A stretch of 11,763 nucleotides of DNA, taken from assembly GCA_030043855.1 (NCBI GenBank), contig JASHWW010000106.1, positions 1 through 11,763 on the forward strand, in the 5' to 3' direction. The stretch is from Thermoplasmata archaeon (GTDB lineage Archaea > Thermoplasmatota > Thermoplasmata > Lutacidiplasmatales > UBA184). The notes beneath the pieces are model-generated. The model was given only the letters and a program-made list of their open reading frames with translations. It did not search any database and had not been told where the DNA came from. This document shows positions 6,974-11,763 of this stretch, one piece after another. How positions within the stretch are numbered: position 1 is the stretch's first letter; every line of letters starts with the position of its first letter. The position numbers and the translations under genes are program-made.

Positions 6974-8932
6974 GTGGCACCGGGTCGCCGCCTCGCCGCG
7001 GTGATGTTCACCGATACGGTCGGCTTCACGGCGTCCGCCCAGGCGAACGAGGGTCGAACGCTCGAACAGCTCCGGCAGCAGTCGGAGCTGCTCCGACCGT
7101 TGTGGGCGCTGCATCAGGGACGCGAGATCAAGTCCACGGGCGACGGGTTCCTCGTGGAGTTCGACAGTGCGCTGAAGGCCGTGCAGTGCGCCGTGAACAT
7201 CCAGCGCCGCATCTCCGAGCGGAACTCCGAGGGCGGTCAGGCGCCGATCCGCGTGCGGATCGGGGTGCACCTCGGGGACGTCGTGCAGAACGGGAGCGAC
7301 ATCCTCGGCGATGCGGTGAACCTCGCGGCCCGGATCGAGCCCCTGGCCCAGCCCGGCGGGGTCTGCGTCTCGCGTGCGGTCTACGAGCAGGTGCGCACGA
7401 AGGTGACGGAACGGTTCGAGAAGCTCGAGCCCACCGCCCTCAAGGGCGTCGAGCTCCCGATGGAGGTCTATCGGTGGATCCCGTCCTGGGAGACAAACGG
7501 CGAGGCGAGCCGGACGGAGGACGCGTTCGTTCCGGATCGAACGCGGATCGCCGTCCTTCCGTTCGCGAACATCAGTCCCGATCCCAACGACGAATACTTC
7601 GCGGACGGACTGACCGAGGAGCTGATCGCCAGCCTCTCCCTGGTCCCGAGGCTGAAGGTCATCGCCCGCACCTCGGTGCTCGGCTACAAGAAGGGCGAGA
7701 AGAAGGTCGCCGCGATCGGCCGGGAGCTCGGCGTCGGCACCGTTGTCGAGGGGAGCGTCCGGAGGGCCGCCGCCAAGATCCGCGTCACGGTCCAGGTGAT
7801 CGACGTCGCCACGGAGGAGCACCTCTGGACGGCGAAGTACGACGACAATCTGGACGACATCTTTGCGGTCCAGAGCGAGATCGCCTCGAAGGTCGCAACC
7901 TCCCTCCCCGGCAGCCTGGCCCCGTCGGGCACCACGCTCCGGGAGCTCGAGCGTCCCAAGGAGACCCAAGCCTACCTGTCCTATCTGCAGGGGCAGGCGT
8001 TGATCTGGCAGACCGACGAGCCGTCGCTCCGCAAGTCGCTCGACCACTTCCAGAAGGCGGTGGAGAGCGACCCGACGTTCGCGCGCGCGTACGCTGGCCT
8101 GGCGCGCGTCTACGTCAATCTCGGCGCGGAGGGGTACCTCAGCTGGACCGGCGCCATCGAGATGGGACACGCCGCGGCGGAACGGGCGAACAATCTGGAT
8201 CCGGAGCTCGCCGAGGCGCACACCCTCCTCGGAGAGATCGCCTTCATGGCGGACGCGCCGGCCGAGATCCTGGACCGCGAGCTCCGACGGGCGCTGGAGA
8301 TCAACCCCAATCTGGCCCAGGCGCACAGCATCCTCAGTTCCCTCGCCGGATCCTTCGGGATTCTGGAGTCGTACGTCCTCGAGGCGGACGAGGCGTACCG
8401 TCTGGACCCGCTCTCTCCGCCGATGATCCGACGTCAGGGAGAGGCGTTCTTCAACACCGGGAGGGTCCAGGAGGCCGAGGCGCACTGGAAGAAGCACCTC
8501 GAGACCGATCCGCTCGACGCCTATCGGGGGCTCGCCGAGTGCTACATGCTGGCCCGGGATTTCCCGCGGGCCGAATCCGCGATTCAAGAGCTCGAGCGGA
8601 TCGCCCCCAACAGCGATCCGGCGTTGGTCAGCCGGGGCTTCCTGGCAGGCCTGAACGGCGACCGGCAGACGGCCCTCCGGAACATCGCCAAGATCGAGGA
8701 GGTGTTCAAGAAGGGGACATCCCGTCAGTCGTCGATCGGCTACATCTACTTCGCCTTGGGCGACCTCGACCGGTTCTTCGAGTACATGCTGGCGGCTGCG
8801 AAGAACCACACCCTGCCCGCCGTCAAGGTCCGACTGTGCCCCCTCTTTCAAGCGGCGCGGAAGGATTCCCGCTTCGTCATGCTGGTGATCCAGGCCGGCC
8901 GCCCGATGCAGGCGTATCGCCCGTCCGCGTAG
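6974..8932 (+). CDS. Class III adenylate cyclase with TolB-like domain and TPR repeats
   Basis: 652 residues from GTG 6974 (GTG 6959 would add five). Residues 5-165 are a class III cyclase domain with every key residue visible: Asp14 in FTDTVGFT and Asp57 in STGDG (metals), Lys53 and Asp109 (adenine choice, so cAMP is expected), and Asn116 and Arg120 in DAVNLAARIE (transition state). Residues about 190-315 match the TolB/FlgO-like segment (IAVLPFANISPD, then FADGLTEELIASL, VEGSVRR and LWTAKYDD). From about 330 to 645 there are roughly six TPR-like helix pairs. No membrane segment is seen, so it should be cytoplasmic. This order (cyclase, TolB-like, TPR) is familiar from proteobacteria, for example rhizobial genomes, so ancient transfer is plausible, although base composition matches the neighbours. 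The sensed signal is unknown. Confidence 0.9.
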   Translation: MAPGRRLAAVMFTDTVGFTASAQANEGRTLEQLRQQSELLRPLWALHQGREIKSTGDGFLVEFDSALKAVQCAVNIQRRISERNSEGGQAPIRVRIGVHLGDVVQNGSDILGDAVNLAARIEPLAQPGGVCVSRAVYEQVRTKVTERFEKLEPTALKGVELPMEVYRWIPSWETNGEASRTEDAFVPDRTRIAVLPFANISPDPNDEYFADGLTEELIASLSLVPRLKVIARTSVLGYKKGEKKVAAIGRELGVGTVVEGSVRRAAAKIRVTVQVIDVATEEHLWTAKYDDNLDDIFAVQSEIASKVATSLPGSLAPSGTTLRELERPKETQAYLSYLQGQALIWQTDEPSLRKSLDHFQKAVESDPTFARAYAGLARVYVNLGAEGYLSWTGAIEMGHAAAERANNLDPELAEAHTLLGEIAFMADAPAEILDRELRRALEINPNLAQAHSILSSLAGSFGILESYVLEADEAYRLDPLSPPMIRRQGEAFFNTGRVQEAEAHWKKHLETDPLDAYRGLAECYMLARDFPRAESAIQELERIAPNSDPALVSRGFLAGLNGDRQTALRNIAKIEEVFKKGTSRQSSIGYIYFALGDLDRFFEYMLAAAKNHTLPAVKVRLCPLFQAARKDSRFVMLVIQAGRPMQAYRPSA

Positions 8933-8974
8933 CCGGGTCCGGCGGTTCGGCCCGTCCGGGCCACTCCCCCAACC

Positions 8975-9004
8975 GCCCCCGTCGCTCTGCAGGAAGCGGG
9001 GGGC
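8975..9004 (+). terminator. GC hairpin after the cyclase gene
   Basis: GCCCCC plus CGCT (8975-8980, 8983-8986) pairs with AGCG plus GGGGGC (8995-8998, 8999-9004), ten pairs with a two-base bulge and an eight-base loop. A smaller hairpin (GGCCC 8949-8953 with GGGCC 8958-8962) precedes it. Both lie between the cyclase stop and the arsR promoter and could insulate the two; no T-run follows. Confidence 0.4.
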
Positions 9005-9015
9005 TCGACGCTACC

Positions 9016-9054
9016 ACTTTAGTAAAGGAATCACTTTATTAAGTGGATACTTTA
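9016..9054. promoter_or_regulatory. arsR promoter with three ACTTTA iterations and two palindromes
   Basis: ACTTTA occurs at 9016, 9033 and 9049 (spacing 17 and 16). The first is part of the palindrome CTTTAGTAAAG (9017-9027, one central base). The second is part of CACTTTATTAAGTG (9032-9045, near-perfect, one mismatched pair). The second also serves as the TATA-like box (ACTTTATTAA, centre about 9038), 27 bases before GTG 9065. A repressor bound here would block TBP, so this is the likely ArsR operator. Confidence 0.6.
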
Positions 9055-9064
9055 TCGGTACTTC

Positions 9065-9373
9065 GTGGACGCCTTCCATGCCCTCGCGGAACCCCACCGA
9101 CGCCGCGTGGTCGAGATCCTCGCCCACCGGGGCCGGCTGAGCGCGACCGAGATCTCCGACGAGTTCGACGTGACTCCGCAGGCGATCTCGCAGCATCTCC
9201 GCGTGCTGCGGGAGGCGAACGTGATCCGAATGGAGAAGCGAGCGCAGCGCCGACTCTACACGGTCAATCCGCAGTCGCTGCACCAGATCGAGGTGTGGAC
9301 GGCCGAGTTGACGAAGGTGTGGAACCGGCGTCTCGACCGACTGGACGCGGCACTGAAGGAGAACGAAGTATGA
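9065..9373 (+). CDS. ArsR-family winged-helix repressor
   Basis: 102 residues from GTG 9065, 27 bases after the TATA-like box (leaderless). The N-terminus FHALAEPHRRRVVEIL (4-19) is the usual ArsR first helix; the helix-turn-helix spans about 25-51 (LSATEISDEFDVTPQAISQH then LRVLREA) and the wing is 53-69 with RRLYTVNP. There is no Cys, so the classic thiol metal site is absent. The ending (VWTAELTKVWNRRLDRLDAAL) matches the subgroup that is encoded next to AHSA1/SRPBCC proteins, where the C-terminal helix carries W...RLD.L. It overlaps the next gene by four bases (ATGA). It probably represses its own operon through 9016-9054. The effector is unknown. Confidence 0.88.
   Translation: MDAFHALAEPHRRRVVEILAHRGRLSATEISDEFDVTPQAISQHLRVLREANVIRMEKRAQRRLYTVNPQSLHQIEVWTAELTKVWNRRLDRLDAALKENEV
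9356..9361 (+). promoter_or_regulatory. Shine-Dalgarno sequence of the AHSA1 gene
   Basis: AAGGAG ends eight bases before ATG 9370, inside the arsR coding region. It supports the ATG start against the longer open frame (from 9043) that overlaps all of arsR. Confidence 0.65.
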
Positions 9374-9873
9374 AGCAGGAAGGGAGTCTGGACGCCACGA
9401 GCCGAGCGCGACACACGACGATGCTGTCCCGGGACTTCGACTTTCCCCGGGCGAAGGTCTTCGACATGATGATCGACCCGAAGAAGGCGGTCAAGTGGTT
9501 CGGGACTCCCGCCGGGGCGGTCAAGGTCGATTTCCAGATGGATCCCCGACCGGGCGGCGTACTGAAGATCCACGACCGGAACTCCGAAGGGCTGGAAGGG
9601 AAGACGTCGGGCACCTTTGTCGAGATCGTCGCGCCGGAGAAGATCTCGTTCAAGACCGGTACGAAGATGACCGGTGTCGCGGCCCCGTTCGAGGCCTTGC
9701 AGACGATGATCTTCGAAGAGGTCGGTCCCACGAAGACGCGGCTGACGATCGTCGTGGAGGTCCTCAACGCCGGGTCGTTTGCCGGAGGCGCGGAGGGTCT
9801 GGCGGACGGGTACAAGGGAGGGTGGGGAGAGACCCTCGACATGCTGCAGCGGGAGCTGCAGGCCCCCGCCTAG
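9370..9873 (+). CDS. AHSA1/SRPBCC-type ligand-binding protein
   Basis: 167 residues. The START-like helix-grip fold is recognisable: LSRDFDFPRAKVFDMMIDPKKAVKWFG (19-45, the usual opening with D-P...KWFG), then FQMDPRPGGVLKI (55-67), TFVEIVAPEKISF (82-94), TRLTIVVEV (123-131), and the closing helix with GGWGETLDMLQRELQ (150-164). Family members bind small hydrophobic molecules or, in eukaryotic Aha1, activate Hsp90; most prokaryotic members have no known ligand. It is the second gene of an operon with arsR (four-base overlap, own Shine-Dalgarno sequence), an arrangement common in bacteria, suggesting that the repressor and this protein respond to the same compound or stress. The substrate cannot be told from sequence. 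Confidence 0.85.
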   Translation: MKQEGSLDATSRARHTTMLSRDFDFPRAKVFDMMIDPKKAVKWFGTPAGAVKVDFQMDPRPGGVLKIHDRNSEGLEGKTSGTFVEIVAPEKISFKTGTKMTGVAAPFEALQTMIFEEVGPTKTRLTIVVEVLNAGSFAGGAEGLADGYKGGWGETLDMLQRELQAPA

Positions 9874-9887
9874 CGAATTCGCGGCGG
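9866..9887 (+). terminator. Hairpin spanning the AHSA1 stop codon
   Basis: CCGCC (9866-9870) and GCGAA (9873-9877) pair with TTCGC (9878-9882) and GGCGG (9883-9887); TA of the stop codon forms a bulge. The centre is the perfect 10-bp palindrome GCGAATTCGC. It may mark the 3' end of the arsR operon or may be chance; without a loop it would fold better as DNA cruciform than RNA. Confidence 0.25.
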
Positions 9888-9934
9888 ACGAATCCCCGCC
9901 CCTCGGAGAACCCCTTCCACCGCCGCGGCAAACC

Positions 9935-9941
9935 CCTATGG
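9935..9941 (+). promoter_or_regulatory. Weak TATA-like box for the beta-propeller gene
   Basis: CCTATGG is the best candidate in the 93-base gap; it lies about 28 bases before GTG 9967, the same distance as in the neighbouring genes, but the sequence is a poor match. Confidence 0.3.
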
Positions 9942-9966
9942 TTCCCGTCCGCGTACCCTCCGCGCC

Positions 9967-11502
9967 GTGAGACCAGGTCCCCGAGCGTCGCGGCTCTGGT
10001 TCGTCGCCGTGGCGGTCGCCGCGATGGTGCTGGTGGGTTCCCCTCCGGTTCGCGGGAACGGCTCGGTCGGGGGAACCGCCGAGATCGCCCGAGACGGAGC
10101 GACCGTCTCCCCGATCCCGATCCTCGGTCCCGCATTCGGACGATCGATTCCCATCGGGAACGCGGCCACGTGGTCGATGTACGATGCCGCCACCGACTCG
10201 GTCTTCGTCGAAACCCAGAGTTCGGAGTGCACCTACGAGAGCGCCCTTCTCGAGATCCCGGCGAACAGCAGTACCGTCGGCCCGTCGCTCTCGCTCCCGT
10301 GCGACTACGAGGCGCCGACCTACGACCCGGGCAACGGTGACCTCTACATTTCCGACAATGGGAACGACAGCCTCGAGGTCGTCTCGACATCGCCACTGGC
10401 CGTCGTCACCAACGTTTCGCTCGCCGGTGCTGGGTTCCTCGGCGAGGCGACGTACGACCCGGCGGCCGGGGCGATCCTCGTTCCCGGAGCCGAAGGACTC
10501 TACGTGGTCTCGGCGAGCACCGACACCTACGACGAATTGATTCCGCTTCCCAATGCGACGACCCCCGTCTACGACCCGGTCTCCGAAACGGTCTACGACG
10601 GGAACGGGTCCGACCTCACCACTCTGTCCGGTGCGAACTTGAGCGTCCTGCACACGTTCGCACTCACGAGCGGAACCGGCTATGGGTTGCCGTGGATCGG
10701 ACCGACCGGCGATGTGTACGTGAGCCTGCAGGACACCTCGGACCCGGTCGTGCAAGTCTACGCGCCGCTCGGATCCCTCCCCGTCGCGAACATTACGGTC
10801 GGCGTCGACCCCGTCGTTCCCACCTTCGACCCCCAGGACGGGGACCTCTACCTCACGGCCGTCCTCTCGGAGAATGTGACGGTCGTCTCGGCCGCCACCA
10901 ACGCGGTGCTCGGCCACCTACCGGTTCCGGGAGGCGAGCTCAGCACGCTGTTCGACTCGTTCAACGGGGATCTCCTGGTCGCCGGGGGAAGCGCCCTGAC
11001 CCTCCTCCGTGGAGACCGCGAGGTCGTGGCGATCTCTTCGCCACCGTGGCTGAACGCGGGCAGTGTCGACCCGATCGACGGGGTCGTCTACTTCCCACCC
11101 AGCTACTTCGAGAACTCTCCATCGATCGCCGTGTTCGACGGGGGCGGTCCGTACTTCGTGAACTTCACGGAACAGGGCCTCCCGGCCGGGACGAACTGGG
11201 GCGCCACGTTCGGGGGGCTCACCGTTCACACGACCGCCGGAGGACTGACGTTCACGTCCACCAACGGTTCGGCCGCCTACAACATCACGTCCATCGCGGG
11301 ATATCGAGAATCTCCGGGCGCCGGTACCGTGAACGTGAATGGGACGGACGTGGCGATCGGACTGTCCTTCACGAGCACCGCGATTCCGACGTGGGAGATC
11401 GTGGCGATCGGGGTCGCCGTCGTGGTCGCTCTGGGCCTGGCGGTCATCGCCATCCGACGTCGGCCCCGGCGGAGGCCACCCCCCGACCGGTCCGAGTTCT
11501 GA
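9967..11502 (+). CDS. Anchored surface protein: predicted beta-propeller plus one GLPxGTxW repeat
   Basis: 511 residues from GTG 9967. An Arg-containing N-terminus and a hydrophobic stretch (10-24) form a signal peptide, with a likely cut near 30. Residues about 65-390 contain seven to eight blade-like units with a (Y/F)DP-x-(N/D)GDLY pattern (for example TYDPGNGDLYISDN, TFDPQDGDLYLTAV, SVDPIDGVVYF), similar to YVTN-type beta-propellers of archaeal surface layers. Residue 396 onward (YFVNFTEQGLPAGTNWGATF to about 470) is one copy of the repeat found ten times in the protein at 2912-6796. A membrane helix (476-497) and an RRRPRRR stop-transfer tail anchor it. N-x-S/T sites are common. Probably displayed outside the cell for adhesion or protein contact; no enzyme motif is seen. 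The shared module suggests a link with the larger protein. Confidence 0.82.
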   Translation: MRPGPRASRLWFVAVAVAAMVLVGSPPVRGNGSVGGTAEIARDGATVSPIPILGPAFGRSIPIGNAATWSMYDAATDSVFVETQSSECTYESALLEIPANSSTVGPSLSLPCDYEAPTYDPGNGDLYISDNGNDSLEVVSTSPLAVVTNVSLAGAGFLGEATYDPAAGAILVPGAEGLYVVSASTDTYDELIPLPNATTPVYDPVSETVYDGNGSDLTTLSGANLSVLHTFALTSGTGYGLPWIGPTGDVYVSLQDTSDPVVQVYAPLGSLPVANITVGVDPVVPTFDPQDGDLYLTAVLSENVTVVSAATNAVLGHLPVPGGELSTLFDSFNGDLLVAGGSALTLLRGDREVVAISSPPWLNAGSVDPIDGVVYFPPSYFENSPSIAVFDGGGPYFVNFTEQGLPAGTNWGATFGGLTVHTTAGGLTFTSTNGSAAYNITSIAGYRESPGAGTVNVNGTDVAIGLSFTSTAIPTWEIVAIGVAVVVALGLAVIAIRRRPRRRPPPDRSEF

Positions 11503-11505
11503 GGC

Positions 11506-11521
11506 CGGCCCCCAGGGGCCG
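11506..11521. terminator. Short GC hairpin after the beta-propeller gene
   Basis: CGGCCC (11506-11511) pairs with GGGCCG (11516-11521) around CCAG, four bases past the stop codon. No T-run. Possible terminator in the gap between two convergent genes. Confidence 0.3.
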
Positions 11522-11572
11522 AAATCGGGTACCGCGGTCCGGTCGCCGAACCGGCTTCCCACCACGCGGGAG

Positions 11573-11590
11573 GTGCAATCGAGGTTGCAC
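11573..11590. terminator. Perfect 6-bp hairpin between convergent genes
   Basis: GTGCAA (11573-11578) and TTGCAC (11585-11590) pair fully around TCGAGG. It lies 26 bases downstream of the VOC gene stop on the minus strand and could serve either gene. Confidence 0.3.
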
Positions 11591-11616
11591 ACCGCGGCCC
11601 CGAGACGGCGCACCCC

Positions 11617-11763
11617 TCAGTTGATGTCGAACTCGTTGCCCTCGGGATCCGCCATTCCGATGGCGTAGTGATCGATTCCCTCTTCGTCCCAGTCCCACAA
11701 CTTGGTCGCGCCCGCCCGGATCAGGCGCTCGGCCTCCGCGTCGACGCGCTGCTTCCGTATCTG
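11617..11763 (-). CDS. VOC/glyoxalase-like protein, C-terminal 48 residues only
   Basis: The frame enters from the right edge and ends at TGA (11617-11619). The visible part has the typical end of glyoxalase-like VOC proteins: DAEAERLIRAGATKLWD (8-24 of the visible part), then HYAIGMADPEGNEFDIN (32-48). The Glu in GNEF is the usual metal ligand of the last strand. VOC proteins include glyoxalases, dioxygenases and antibiotic-resistance proteins; the DAE-x-ERL-x-x-x-GA...DPEGNEF form is common in uncharacterised single-domain members. The N-terminal metal ligand and the start lie outside the window, so activity cannot be judged. It converges on the beta-propeller gene. Confidence 0.8.
   Translation of the reverse strand, partial: QIRKQRVDAEAERLIRAGATKLWDWDEEGIDHYAIGMADPEGNEFDIN

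Noticed and set aside
6925..9042. Long open frames in another plus frame and on the minus strand over the cyclase gene
   Set aside because: They read as low-complexity Arg/Gly/Asp-rich protein, whereas the 6974-8932 frame contains every cyclase motif in order.
9016..9054. Iterated ACTTTA elements considered as a replication origin
   Set aside because: Only three short copies, directly placed at the arsR promoter, with no Orc1/Cdc6 gene or long AT-rich region nearby.
9043..9369. N-terminal extension of the AHSA1 frame upstream to 9043
   Set aside because: It overlaps the whole arsR gene in another frame and has no homology; AAGGAG before ATG 9370 and the ATGA overlap decide the start.

Overview
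The window looks archaeal, most likely a GC-rich member of the Thermoplasmata / Thermoplasmatota. Three things point there. (1) Two surface proteins carry the archaeal-type repeat that begins with a consensus like YxVTFxExGLPxGTxWxV, which I know from thermopsin-type and other exported proteins of Thermoplasmata and Sulfolobales. (2) There is a VapB antitoxin of the archaeal DUF217 type. (3) Several first genes have an AT-rich, TATA-like box about 25-28 bases before an ATG or GTG, which implies leaderless mRNAs. Genes inside operons instead have Shine-Dalgarno-like sequences. The taxonomic call is inference; no rRNA or tRNA gene is visible.

Layout. Bases 1-2692 are read leftward: a DinB-like protein cut by the window edge, a degenerate relative of M29 (aminopeptidase T/S) peptidases, a YciI-like protein, and a VapB-VapC toxin-antitoxin pair whose promoter carries a perfect 14-bp palindrome. 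From 2912 the strand switches. A 1294-residue surface protein (signal segment, N-terminal beta-type domain, ten tandem repeats of about 80-86 residues, C-terminal membrane anchor) fills 2912-6796. It is followed by a soluble class III adenylate cyclase fused to a TolB-like domain and TPRs (6974-8932). Next comes a two-gene operon of an ArsR-type repressor and an AHSA1/SRPBCC protein (9065-9873), with iterated and palindromic elements in its promoter. Then comes a second anchored surface protein, a predicted beta-propeller with one copy of the same repeat (9967-11502). The window ends in the C-terminus of a leftward VOC/glyoxalase-like gene.

How the genes fit together. No single pathway is evident. 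The two surface proteins share a repeat module and a C-terminal anchor layout, so they probably work in the same cell-envelope setting. The cyclase is a predicted signalling protein with bacterial-style architecture. DinB-like, YciI, AHSA1 and VOC proteins are small-molecule or stress families that often occur near each other in bacteria, but nothing here proves they cooperate. GC-rich hairpins mark most gene ends. I do not see a clearly new multi-gene system. The best leads are the ligand-less M29 protein, the repeat-built surface proteins, the cyclase fusion in an archaeal setting, and the two autoregulated-looking promoters.
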